Origin: Kitasatospora phosalacinea
GTDB lineage: Bacteria > Actinomycetota > Actinomycetes > Streptomycetales > Streptomycetaceae
NCBI RefSeq assembly: GCF_000717185.1
Contig: NZ_JNYE01000047.1
Coordinates: forward strand, 19,741-83,740
Length of the DNA stretch: 64,000 nt
Direction: 5' to 3'
The translations under genes and the position numbers were made by a program. The notes under the pieces are model-generated. The model searched no databases and was not told the DNA's origin. It saw only the letters and a list, made by a program, of their open reading frames with translations. Within the stretch, counting starts at the first letter, position 1. Every line of letters starts with the position of its first letter. Shown here in pieces: positions 33,681-41,509 of the stretch.

Positions 33681-34562
33681 ATGGACGGTCTGCTGGACGG
33701 CCAGGGCAAGGTCGCGTTCGTGCTCGGCGGCGGCGGCGAGCGGGGCGGCAACCAGGTCGGCATGATCCGGGCGCTGCTGGAGGCCGGGATCACCCCCGAC
33801 ATCGTGGTCGGCACCTCGATCGGCTCGGTGCAGGGCGCCATCCTGGCGAAGAACCCCACGATCTCGGTGGTCGCCGAACTGACCGAGCTGTGGATGGAGT
33901 TCATCAGCATGAAGGTGATGAAGCCCTCCCTGCGGGCGTTCGTCTCCAACGTCCGGCACGTGCGGGCCGGGCTCACCTCGGTGGACGCCGCGCACCGGAT
34001 GCTGCTCAACCACTTCGCCCCGCACAGCCGGATCGAGGACCTCAAGCTCCCGTTCGTCTGCCCGGCCTCCTCGATCGAGCGGGCCGAGGCGCACTACTTC
34101 GACCAGGGGCCGCTGATCCCGGCGCTGCTGGCGTCCTGCTGCGTGCCCGGCCTGTTCCCGCCGGTGCAGATCGACGGCGAGCACTACCTGGACGGCGGGC
34201 TGATCGACTCGCTGCCGGTCGGCGTCGCGGCCTCGCTCGGGGCGACCACCGTGTACGCGCTGCGGATCCGGCAGACCGGCGTGGGGCTGACGCCGCCCCG
34301 GCTGCCCTGGCAGCTCGCGCACGTCGCGTTCGAGGTGACCCGGCGGGCGGCCGTGGAGTCCGAGATCGCCCGGCACCGGCCCGGCGTCACCGTGCACGTG
34401 CTGCCCAGCGGCGAGGACGAGCTGGTGCGGGCCGGACGCGGACCGGTGGCCTCCACCCGTGCCGAACTGGAGACCGTCCGGCGGCGGATCGCGCTCGGCT
34501 ACGACGCCGCCTCCGCATTCCTGGAGGGCCTGCAGCGCACCCGGCAGGACGCCGTGGGCTGA
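33681..34562 (+). CDS. Patatin-like phospholipase
   Basis: 293 aa from ATG 33681 (AGGTGG upstream); an in-frame ATG at 33606 would add a low-complexity leader. Gly-rich oxyanion loop FVLGGGGERGG (13-23), nucleophile elbow GTSIGS (Ser46), catalytic Asp171 in YLDGGLIDSLPV. The Ser-Asp dyad and spacing are standard for the bacterial patatin family, which hydrolyses phospholipids or acylglycerols. No signal peptide. The 211-bp gap to the divergent PlsC-like gene holds nothing I recognise beyond GC-rich sequence. Confidence 0.93.
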   Translation: MDGLLDGQGKVAFVLGGGGERGGNQVGMIRALLEAGITPDIVVGTSIGSVQGAILAKNPTISVVAELTELWMEFISMKVMKPSLRAFVSNVRHVRAGLTSVDAAHRMLLNHFAPHSRIEDLKLPFVCPASSIERAEAHYFDQGPLIPALLASCCVPGLFPPVQIDGEHYLDGGLIDSLPVGVAASLGATTVYALRIRQTGVGLTPPRLPWQLAHVAFEVTRRAAVESEIARHRPGVTVHVLPSGEDELVRAGRGPVASTRAELETVRRRIALGYDAASAFLEGLQRTRQDAVG

Positions 34563-34635
34563 CCGCCGCACCACCCCCGCGCACCCGGCGGACGGCGACG
34601 GAGGCCTCCGCCGACACGCGCTCCTCCCGGGCCCC

Positions 34636-34664
34636 CGAACGCCCCCGCCCGCCGGGGGCGTTCG
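34636..34664 (+). terminator. Hairpin after patatin gene
   Basis: Arms CGAACGCCCCC and GGGGGCGTTCG (11 bp) around a 7-nt loop, 74 bp after the patatin stop. The remaining gap to the encapsulin gene (34665-34994) is GC-rich up to 34760, then more AT-balanced, with presumed promoter sequence but no convincing -35/-10 pair. Confidence 0.75.
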
Positions 34665-34994
34665 CACGTCCGGCCCCCGCGGCGGCAGCGGCGCTGGCCA
34701 CGGTCGGTCCGGGGGCGGCAGCGGCGCCCGACACGGCTTCGGCGCCGCCAATCCTCCACCGGCCAAGGTTCACCTAATCGGGTGCACGCGGGGCTGCACG
34801 GGCGATCTCGCGGCCGGAACGATCTAGTGTTCCGGGGTGGCGGGCGAGCGCAGTGACAGCACGCTTCCGAACCCCCGCCGACACTTTCCCCTTCCTTTGC
34901 CCATTCCCCCAGCAGCACCCCGTCAAAGCCCCAACACGTTCACGGATCTGACGCACCGTCAGTTTCCGTGCGAGACGAAGGAGAGCCCGGCCCG

Positions 34995-36401
34995 ATGTCC
35001 GTGGACAGCAGCCCGGAGACTCAGCAGGCGCAGCGCCAGCAGACCAGCCTCACCACCGCCGCGGCCCGCAACCTGGCGACCACGACCAAGTCCGCGCCGC
35101 AGATGCAGGAGATCACCTCCCGCTGGCTGCTGCGGATGCTCCCGTGGACGCAGACCTCCGGTGGCACCTACCGGGTCAACCGCCGACTGACCTACACCGT
35201 CGGCGACGGTCGGGTCGAGTTCATCCAGACCGGCGGCGACGTCCGGGTCATCCCCCGGGAGCTCGGCGAACTCGCCCTGCTGCGCGGCTACGAGGACGAC
35301 GAGGTGCTCGGCGCCCTGGCCGCCCGCTGCCAGCAGCGCGACTTCCGGGCCGGCGAGGTGCTGGTCGAGCGCGGCACCCCGTCCGACAAGATCCACCTGG
35401 TCGCGCACGGCAAGATCAACCAGGTCTCCACCGGCAAGTACGGCGACGACGCCGTGGTCGGCGTCCTCGGCGACGGCGACCGCTTCGGCGAGAACGCCCT
35501 GCTCGACGCCGACGCCACCTGGGACTACACCGCCACCGCCAAGACCGCGGGCACCCTGCTGACCCTCAGCCGGGCCGACTTCGAGGCCGTGCTCGCCCAG
35601 TCCGAGAGCCTCCAGGCCCACATCCGCGACTTCGCCAGCCTCCCGCTGCAGCGGCAGAACGAGCTCGGCGAGGCCGAGATCGCCATGTCGGCCGGCCACG
35701 AGGGCGAGCACCTGCTGCCCACCGCGTTCGTCGACTACGAGCTCAAGCCGCGTGAGTACGAGCTCTCCATCGCGCAGACCGTGCTCCGCGTCCACTCCCG
35801 GGTCGCGGACCTGTACAACCAGCCGATGAACCAGATCGAGCAGCAGCTCAAGCTCACCGTGGAGGCGCTGCGCGAGCGCCAGGAGTACGAGCTGATCAAC
35901 AACCGCGAGTTCGGCCTGCTCGCCAACTGCGCCTTCAACCAGCGCATCCAGACCCACTCCGGGCCGGCCACCCCCGACGACCTCGACGAGCTGCTCAGCC
36001 GCCGCCGCGACTCCGAGTTCTTCCTCGCCCACCCGAAGGCCATCGCCGCCCTCGGCCGCGAGTTCAACTCCCGCGGCCTGTACCCCGACACCGTCGACCT
36101 CCAGGGCCACAAGGTCCCGGCCTGGCGCGGCGTCCCGATCCTGCCCTGCAGCAAGATCCCGATCACCCCCGAGAACACCAGCTCCATCCTGGTGCTGCGC
36201 ACCGGCGAGGACAACCAGGGCGTCATCGGCCTGCACCAGACCGGCATCCCGGACGAGTACCAGCCCAGCCTGTCGGTCCGCTTCATGGGCATCGACGACA
36301 AGGCCGTGATCAACTACCTGGTCACCGCGTACTACTCGGCCGCCATCCTCGTCCCCGACGCGCTCGGCGTGCTGGAGAACGTGGAGATCGCGCACCGCTG
36401 A
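34995..36401 (+). CDS. eshA: Family 2B encapsulin shell protein (EshA-like)
   Basis: 468 aa, ATG 34995 with AAGGAGAG upstream. It matches the EshA family: N-terminal [38 protein letters not shown], a cyclic-nucleotide-binding-like domain (about 95-215, with [10 protein letters not shown]) inserted in an HK97-type capsid fold, and the C-terminal shell part ([26 protein letters not shown] to [24 protein letters not shown]). Such proteins assemble into nanocompartments; family 2B shells typically enclose terpene cyclases, polyprenyl transferases or xylulose-kinase-like cargo. No such cargo gene is next to it here. EshA was first linked to ppGpp levels and antibiotic production in Streptomyces. 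Confidence 0.95.
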   Translation: MSVDSSPETQQAQRQQTSLTTAAARNLATTTKSAPQMQEITSRWLLRMLPWTQTSGGTYRVNRRLTYTVGDGRVEFIQTGGDVRVIPRELGELALLRGYEDDEVLGALAARCQQRDFRAGEVLVERGTPSDKIHLVAHGKINQVSTGKYGDDAVVGVLGDGDRFGENALLDADATWDYTATAKTAGTLLTLSRADFEAVLAQSESLQAHIRDFASLPLQRQNELGEAEIAMSAGHEGEHLLPTAFVDYELKPREYELSIAQTVLRVHSRVADLYNQPMNQIEQQLKLTVEALRERQEYELINNREFGLLANCAFNQRIQTHSGPATPDDLDELLSRRRDSEFFLAHPKAIAALGREFNSRGLYPDTVDLQGHKVPAWRGVPILPCSKIPITPENTSSILVLRTGEDNQGVIGLHQTGIPDEYQPSLSVRFMGIDDKAVINYLVTAYYSAAILVPDALGVLENVEIAHR

Positions 36402-36417
36402 CCGGCGCCGCGCGACG

Positions 36418-36435
36418 ACGGCCGCCGCCGGCCGT
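36418..36435 (+). terminator. Hairpin after encapsulin gene
   Basis: Arms ACGGCCG and CGGCCGT around CCGC, 17 bp after the stop. The stem is short (7 bp) but well placed. The 200 bp up to the next gene shows nothing else that I can name. Confidence 0.55.
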
Positions 36436-36642
36436 AACCAAACGGCGGCGCACCACGTTGAGGGTGCGTCGGATTGATCATGCCGATCCGTTTCTGCAGT
36501 TCGCCCGCACGGCACTGCGAACAGAACGGCCCGATCCTCCGACGCGCCCTCGACTGCGCTCCGGCCGGTTCGGCCGTGTCCGAAGCGGGGCGCGCAGCAC
36601 GGCACCGATCACCCACGCCCACCGGAAGGTTGGACCACGCCC

Positions 36643-37503
36643 ATGCAGCGCAACGACCGCCCGTCGGCGGACGGCAGAACGGGGGCCCCGGCCTTACCCA
36701 CCCGTGCCGGGGGCCGCGCCCGCGTCCGCGCCCGCGGTCGCGCCCTCGTCCGGGCCCGGGTCGGCACCCGGGGCCCGCAGGTACGGCGCGGCGCCCGCGC
36801 CGCCACCGCGCTGGCGGGCGTCGCCGTGGTCTGCGCGGTGCTCACCGGCGCCACCCAGGCCGCTTCCGCCGCGCGCGGCGGCGGCGACGGCCACCGGCTC
36901 GACATCTGCGTCAAGGTGCACACCTCGGTCGACGCCCCCGGCGTGCACATCGAGGTGAACGCGGGCGGCGGGGCCGACGTCCCGCTGCGCCCGCAGGGCG
37001 GCGGCAAGGGGCACGACAGCCACGGGAACGGCAACGGGTACGGGCACGAGCACCACTGCCACCCCACGCCGACGCCGACGCCGACGCCCAAGCCGACGCC
37101 CACCCCGAGCCCGACGCCGACGCCGACGCCGACACCTGAGCCGACGCCGACCCCCACGCCGAAGCCGACGCCCACACCGACGCCCACGTTGAAGCCGGCG
37201 CCCACCCCGAGCCCCACGCCGAAGCCCACCCCGGCGCGGCCCACCCCCAGCGCGGTGCCACCGCCCGCCCCGGCCACCAGCCCCGCACCGACGACGCCCG
37301 CGCCGAGCCCCGCACCCGCCCGGCCCGCGCCCACGGCGACCGTCCACCTGCCGCCGCCCCCGGTGCACGTCGCGGCACCCAAGCGCCGCTCCACCCCGAC
37401 CACCACCCGGATGCTGGTGGTCACCGTCCCCGCCGTGCTGGCAGCCGCCGCGCTGCGCCCGCGCGGGAGGTCCGGCAGCGCCGGACGGCGCGGCCGCTCC
37501 TGA
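36643..37503 (+). CDS. Surface protein with long Pro-Thr repeat
   Basis: 286 aa, ATG 36643. A long Arg-rich n-region (about 50 residues) precedes a hydrophobic segment ([24 protein letters not shown], about 52-76). A short conserved-looking domain ([27 protein letters not shown]) is followed by a His/Gly patch and about 60 residues of (PT)n/PTPKPT repeat. A C-terminal hydrophobic stretch ([15 protein letters not shown]) and basic tail suggest membrane anchoring, so the repeat should span the cell wall as a stalk. There is no LPXTG motif. The long n-region may mean that the true start lies further in. Function unknown. Confidence 0.75.
   Translation: MQRNDRPSADGRTGAPALPTRAGGRARVRARGRALVRARVGTRGPQVRRGARAATALAGVAVVCAVLTGATQAASAARGGGDGHRLDICVKVHTSVDAPGVHIEVNAGGGADVPLRPQGGGKGHDSHGNGNGYGHEHHCHPTPTPTPTPKPTPTPSPTPTPTPTPEPTPTPTPKPTPTPTPTLKPAPTPSPTPKPTPARPTPSAVPPPAPATSPAPTTPAPSPAPARPAPTATVHLPPPPVHVAAPKRRSTPTTTRMLVVTVPAVLAAAALRPRGRSGSAGRRGRS
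37063..37254 (+). repeat. Pro-Thr codon repeat
   Basis: Degenerate tandem hexamers of CC(G/C)ACG (Pro-Thr), broken by Lys, Glu and Ser codons. Coding, in frame, and prone to slippage; related strains may differ in length here. Confidence 0.8.
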
Positions 37504-37593
37504 CCCCGTGCCTGGCCGCAGAGGCCGCTGCCGGGCCCGCGGAACGCCGCGAAACCCCTTCACCCACTGGACAAGTTCAGGAGAGGATCCGTC

Positions 37594-38358
37594 ATGTCCG
37601 AATGGCTGGCACTAGCCCTCGCGATGGCCGGGGCGTGCCTGGTCGTCGTCGCGGTCGTGCTGCTGAGGAACCGCAGGGTCGCCGACGACGAGGACACCTC
37701 GGAGACACCCGACGTCATCGAGTACATCACCATGATGATCGGCGTGGTCTACGCGATCGTGCTGGGCCTGGCCATCGCGGGCGTCTGGGAGTCCCGCTCC
37801 GCCGCGCAGGACGACGTGCAGCGCGAGGCCCAGGCGCTGCACGAGGTCAGCGCCCGCGCCGAGGTGTTCCCCGCCGACCACCGCGCCGTGGTCGACAAGG
37901 ACGTCGACGCCTACGTCTCGTTCGTGGTCAACACCGAGTGGCACTACATGCAGACCGAGGGGGAGATCAGCCCCGAGGGCACCGACCTGCTCGCCAAGCT
38001 GCGCGCCGACGTCGCCGCGCGGGCGCCGCAGAACGACATCGAGGCGCAGGCGTACCAGTCGATGATGGACAAGATCGCCACCGCCGACGAGGCCCGCAAC
38101 TCCCGCGGCGGCAACGTCGGTCCGACCATGCCCGGGGTGGTCTGGTTCGGCCTCGGCATCGGTGCGGTGATCACCATCGGCATGCTGTTCGCCCTGCAGA
38201 TCCGCCGCTCGCCGCGCGAACTCGTCCTGGCGGGCACGTTCAGCGCGCTGTTCGGCTTCCTGCTCTTCCTGATCTGGGACTTCGACGACCCGTTCGGGCG
38301 CGGCATGTCGGTCACCACCGAGCCGTTCCTCGACCTGTTCCCCTTCCTCGGTGGCTGA
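37594..38358 (+). CDS. DUF4239 membrane protein (bestrophin-like)
   Basis: 254 aa, ATG 37594 with AGGAG upstream. Helix 1 is LALALAMAGACLVVVAVVLL. After a charged stretch comes IEYITMMIGVVYAIVLGLAIAGVWE, a DUF4239 hallmark. The exported or cytoplasmic middle is helical (AAQDDVQREAQALHEVSARAEVFP). Two C-terminal helices follow (VVWFGLGIGAVITIGMLFALQI, LVLAGTFSALFGFLLFLIWDFDDPF). The family is widespread in actinobacteria; an ion-channel role is suggested only by distant bestrophin similarity. It lies 90 bp after the Pro-Thr protein on the same strand. Confidence 0.88.
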   Translation: MSEWLALALAMAGACLVVVAVVLLRNRRVADDEDTSETPDVIEYITMMIGVVYAIVLGLAIAGVWESRSAAQDDVQREAQALHEVSARAEVFPADHRAVVDKDVDAYVSFVVNTEWHYMQTEGEISPEGTDLLAKLRADVAARAPQNDIEAQAYQSMMDKIATADEARNSRGGNVGPTMPGVVWFGLGIGAVITIGMLFALQIRRSPRELVLAGTFSALFGFLLFLIWDFDDPFGRGMSVTTEPFLDLFPFLGG

Positions 38359-38374
38359 CCGCCGCCCGGCGGTC
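38357..38374 (+). terminator. Short hairpin at stop of DUF4239 gene
   Basis: GACCGCC-GCCC-GGCGGTC overlaps the end of the stop codon. The stem is 7 bp. The following gap to 38616 is GC-rich with no further structure that I trust. Confidence 0.45.
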
Positions 38375-38616
38375 GACCGGTCGCCGATCGTTCCGGTGCG
38401 TCAACTGACCGGCCGGTGAACGGAATCGAGCAGGCCGGGGGAACATTCGGCCGCGCGGGCCGTACCGAAGCGGTTCGCGCACTACTCTGGAGACAGCCGC
38501 CCGCCGTACCGACGGGGGCCCTGGTGCGGGCGGCTGACGGGGAGCCCGCGCGGGCCGCCGCCCCGGGCGGCGACGGCGCGGGCACGACGGGGGAGAGCAC
38601 GAGGGGGAAGCACGTC

Positions 38617-39246
38617 ATGGGGGAACACCTGGCACCCGGCCCGGCGGCGGCGTGCGGTTCGGGGGAGTCCGGCCCGGGGGCGTCCGGGTCGGGCCCGGCG
38701 GCGTGCGGGCTGACGGAGGGCAAGTACGCCCGGATCGAACGGGAGCGCCGCTTCCTGCTCGACCGGGTGCCCGCCCCCGGCAGCGTCACCGCCGCCCGCC
38801 GGATCACCGACCGCTACGTGGACGGCACCCGGCTGCGCCTGCGCCGGGTCGAACGCCTCGACACCGGCGAGTGCACGTACAAGCTCACCCAGAAGCTCCC
38901 CGCCCCGCCGGGCACGCCCGGCGCCGTTCAGGGCCTGATCACCAACCTGTACCTCTCCGAGGAGGAGTACGCCCGCCTGCTGGCGGCGCTGCCAGGCCCC
39001 GAGCTGACCAAGACCAGGCTGGGCGTCCCCCCGCTCGGGGTGGACGTCTTCGAGGGCCCGCTGCTCGGACTGGTGCTGGCCGAGGCCGAGTTCGAGAACG
39101 CCGAGGACGCAGAAACGTTCGTTCCGCCCCCCGGCTGCATCGCCGAACTCACCACCGACCAGCACTTCACCGGCGGGCAACTGGTCCGCACCGACCGCGA
39201 GGAACTCCGCGAGGGCCTGGCCGAGTACGGTGTGGCCCTGCCCTGA
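38617..39246 (+). CDS. CYTH-domain protein
   Basis: 209 aa, ATG 38617 with GGGGAAG upstream. After a Gly/Ala-rich leader of about 35 residues comes the CYTH signature: YARIERERRFLL (ExExR/K at the strand start), ITDRYVDGTRLRLRR, CTYKLTQKLP, ITNLYLSEEEYARLL, VDVFEGPLLGLVLAEAEFE. CYTH enzymes form a tunnel that binds triphosphates with acidic residues for metal, giving thiamine triphosphatase, inorganic triphosphatase or adenylyl cyclase activity. The first motif ends in Arg rather than Lys. The downstream HEAT-like gene is 38 bp away on the same strand. Confidence 0.85.
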   Translation: MGEHLAPGPAAACGSGESGPGASGSGPAACGLTEGKYARIERERRFLLDRVPAPGSVTAARRITDRYVDGTRLRLRRVERLDTGECTYKLTQKLPAPPGTPGAVQGLITNLYLSEEEYARLLAALPGPELTKTRLGVPPLGVDVFEGPLLGLVLAEAEFENAEDAETFVPPPGCIAELTTDQHFTGGQLVRTDREELREGLAEYGVALP

Positions 39247-39284
39247 GCCGATCCCGGCCCGGGGGCCGGGACGAAGGGGCGCAC

Positions 39285-39764
39285 GTGGACAGCGGGCTGC
39301 GGGAGGCGTGCGTGGCCGCGCTCGTCGTCCTGGCGGGCAGCGAGGACTACGTCGACCGCGCCGACGCCGGGCGGGGGCTCGCGCCGTTCGCCGAAGTCCC
39401 GGCGGCCGCCCGGGCGTTGACCGCCCTGCTGACCGACCCGCAGGACACCTACGTGACCCTGGAGACCGCGCGGGCCCTGCTGCGGCGCGGCGACCGGGCG
39501 GCGACCGCGATCGTCGCGGCCGCGCTCGCGGACGCGGACGCGGACGCCGAACCCTGGCACGGCCAGTACGTCTACGACGCCGTCCGCGAGGTGTCCGGCC
39601 TGTTCGCGGAGGACCACGCCGAGGCGGTGCGCCTGGCCGAGGAGCTGGCCGCCGCCCCCGACACCCGGCTCGCGAAGGGCGCGGCCGCGCTGCGCGGGAT
39701 GCTGGACGAGGTGCAACCGGTCTTCGGCCTGCCGGTCCGACCGCCGGACCGTCCGACCGCCTGA
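39285..39764 (+). CDS. Small HEAT-repeat-like protein
   Basis: 159 aa, GTG 39285 with AAGGGG 5 nt upstream. Predicted all-helical: REACVAALVVLAGSEDYVDRADAGRGLAPFAEVPAAARALTALLTDPQDTYVTLETARALLRRGDRAATAIV, the alternating helix pattern of HEAT/PBS-lyase repeats. No enzyme motif. It is probably cotranscribed with the CYTH gene. Similar short proteins are common in streptomycetes; function unknown. Confidence 0.75.
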   Translation: MDSGLREACVAALVVLAGSEDYVDRADAGRGLAPFAEVPAAARALTALLTDPQDTYVTLETARALLRRGDRAATAIVAAALADADADAEPWHGQYVYDAVREVSGLFAEDHAEAVRLAEELAAAPDTRLAKGAAALRGMLDEVQPVFGLPVRPPDRPTA

Positions 39765-39809
39765 CGGCGCGGCTGCCTGGCGGTCCGACTGCCTGGCGGT
39801 TTGTCGATA

Positions 39810-39851
39810 GCGGCCCGTCGAGAGCGGCCCGTCGGGGGCGGCCCGTCGAGG
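39810..39851. repeat. 14-bp tandem repeat, three copies
   Basis: Units start at 39810, 39824 and 39838, each GCGGCCCGTCG plus three bases. A 12-bp CTGCCTGGCGGT direct repeat lies just before (39774-39802). It is located between the HEAT-like gene and the convergent hydrolase gene. Confidence 0.8.
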
Positions 39852-39863
39852 GTGCTCGGGTGT

Positions 39864-39900
39864 GCGGCGGCCCGGGGGCGGTGGTGCTCCGGGCCGCCGC
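39864..39900. terminator. Hairpin between convergent genes
   Basis: 12-bp stem GCGGCGGCCCGG / CCGGGCCGCCGC with a 13-nt loop, 10 bp from the stop of the minus-strand hydrolase gene. Confidence 0.75.
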
Positions 39901-39910
39901 GGGGTGGGGA

Positions 39911-40672
39911 CTACTCCGGCTGCGGCCGCTTCAGGTGGCGGGCGAAGAAGCCGGCCGCGGCGTCCCCGGCGTGCGGGGGGACGCCGGTGTGGCCGCCCAT
40001 GTTGGCGTTCAGGCACTTCTCCGGGGAGGCGAAGGCGTCGAACAGGTCCAGCGAGGCCTGGCGGTCGTTGCCCTCGTCGTCCCACTGCAGCAGCACGTGC
40101 AGCGGGACGGTGACCCGGCGGGCCTCCTCGAAGGTGCGGCGCGGGACCAGGCTCCCGGCGAAGAGGGCGGCGGCCGCGATCCGCGGCTCGACGAGCGCGA
40201 GGCGGACGCCGACGGCGATCACGCCGCCCGAGTAGCCGACCGGGCCGTCGACCTCCGGCAGCGCCAGCAGCGCGTCCAGCGCGGCCCGGCACTCCGGGAC
40301 GGCGAGGTCGACGAGCGGCAGGACCAGGGCGTCGACCAGTTCGGGGCCGACCGGCTCGCCCGCCTCCATGGTGCGGCGCAGTTCGGCCCGGGCCCGGTCG
40401 AGGGCCGGGACGCGGGGGCGCTCGCCGCTGCCGGGGAGCTCGAGGGCCGCCGAGGCGAAGCCGTCCGCGGCGGCGTGCCGGGCCCGCTCCGCGAGCCGGG
40501 GCAGCATCCGGTGCAGGCCGAGCGGGGGGAGGCCGAGCAGGATCAGCGGCGCGGGGGCGGACGGGGCCGCGGAGGCGGGCGTCCACAGGACGCCGGGGAT
40601 CCCGTCGAGGGTGAACTCGCGCTCGCGGACGCCGTCGTCGAGCTGCCGCTCAGAGGTGAAGTGCAGGTTCAT
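39911..40672 (-). CDS. Alpha/beta-hydrolase (dienelactone-hydrolase-like)
   Basis: 253 aa, ATG 40672. Core strands LILLGLPPLGLHRMLPRLAERARHAAADGFASAALELPGSGERP, nucleophile elbow GYSGGVIAVG, acid region LLQWDDEGN and final His in NMGGHTGVP. The elbow has Gly-Tyr-Ser-Gly-Gly. No signal peptide, so it acts in the cytosol. The order of elements suits the dienelactone-hydrolase or general esterase group; the substrate is unknown. It is divergent from a MarR gene. Confidence 0.85.
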   Translation of the reverse strand: MNLHFTSERQLDDGVREREFTLDGIPGVLWTPASAAPSAPAPLILLGLPPLGLHRMLPRLAERARHAAADGFASAALELPGSGERPRVPALDRARAELRRTMEAGEPVGPELVDALVLPLVDLAVPECRAALDALLALPEVDGPVGYSGGVIAVGVRLALVEPRIAAAALFAGSLVPRRTFEEARRVTVPLHVLLQWDDEGNDRQASLDLFDAFASPEKCLNANMGGHTGVPPHAGDAAAGFFARHLKRPQPE

Positions 40673-40892
40673 GGCGGTGGTGCCTTTCGGGAATGCGCGT
40701 GGAACGGCGCTCCCGGGCTCCCTATCGCCCGACCGTGGCCCCAGAGGGGAGCACCCATGTCGATACTGCGTTCACGGGTACCACCTCCTCGGTCTGTCGC
40801 ACGGCCACCGGAAAGGTAGCAGCGGTCGTGGCGCCGCACCAAACGGGTCCTCCGGCGGAGCGCGGGGACGGCTACGGAGATCGACGGAGATC

Positions 40893-40907
40893 TACAGGGA
40901 AACTGTA
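40893..40907. promoter_or_regulatory. MarR-type operator, TACAG-N5-CTGTA
   Basis: Perfect 5-bp inverted repeat around GGAAA in a less GC-rich patch 33 bp before the MarR start. It is preceded by a 10-bp direct repeat ACGGAGATC(G/T) (from 40874). Probably the autoregulatory site of the MarR/MFS pair. The remaining divergent gap from 40673 shows no other element I can name. Confidence 0.55.
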
Positions 40908-40939
40908 CATCCGACGGGCGGAAACCTAGGGTGGGAAGC

Positions 40940-41392
40940 ATGAGTGAAGACTCCGAGCCCGCGCCGTCCGCCCTGCACGCCTCGCAGCAGGTGCGGTCGG
41001 TGATCGGCAAACTGCGCCGCCGGATCCGGGCCGCGGCCGGAACGGGGGACTTCACCCTCACCCAGGCGTCCACCGTGGGACGGCTGCTGGACAGCGAGGG
41101 CCGGGGCCTGACCACCAGCGACCTCGCCGTCGCCGAGGGGATGCGCCACCAGTCGATGGCCACCACCATCGCCGCCCTGGCCGCCCAGGGCCTGGTCGAA
41201 CGCAGCCGCGACCCCGAGGACGGCCGCCGGATGCTGATCGTGCTCACCCCCGAGGGACGGCGCCGCGGCGAGGAGGGCCGCCGGGCCCGCGGCGAGTGGC
41301 TGGCCGCGGAACTCCAGCGCAAGTGCACCGAGGAGGAGCGCCGGACGGTGATCGCCGCGATGGCCGTCCTCGAACGGATCGTCCAGGACTGA
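40940..41392 (+). CDS. MarR-family regulator
   Basis: 150 aa from ATG 40940; a GTG three codons upstream is the alternative. Winged helix: FTLTQASTVGRLLDSEGRGLTTSDLAVAEGMRHQSMATTIAALAAQGLVERSRDPEDGRRMLIVLTPEG. A C-terminal dimer helix follows (EERRTVIAAMAVLERIV). It sits 117 bp upstream of an MFS gene on the same strand and carries a palindrome in its promoter, so it probably regulates itself and that transporter. Confidence 0.93.
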   Translation: MSEDSEPAPSALHASQQVRSVIGKLRRRIRAAAGTGDFTLTQASTVGRLLDSEGRGLTTSDLAVAEGMRHQSMATTIAALAAQGLVERSRDPEDGRRMLIVLTPEGRRRGEEGRRARGEWLAAELQRKCTEEERRTVIAAMAVLERIVQD

Positions 41393-41509
41393 CGGCCCGG
41401 CCGCCCCACCACCGGCCCCCCACCACCACCGGCCCTCCCGCCACCAGCCTCCCCACCGCCGGCCTTCCCACCACCGGCACCCCCACGACCAGTGAGCGGC
41501 AGAAGCACC

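Noticed and set aside
34764..34782. Iron-box-like AAGGTTCACCTAATC upstream of the encapsulin gene
   Set aside because: Only one half resembles the DmdR/IdeR site, and the symmetry is poor.
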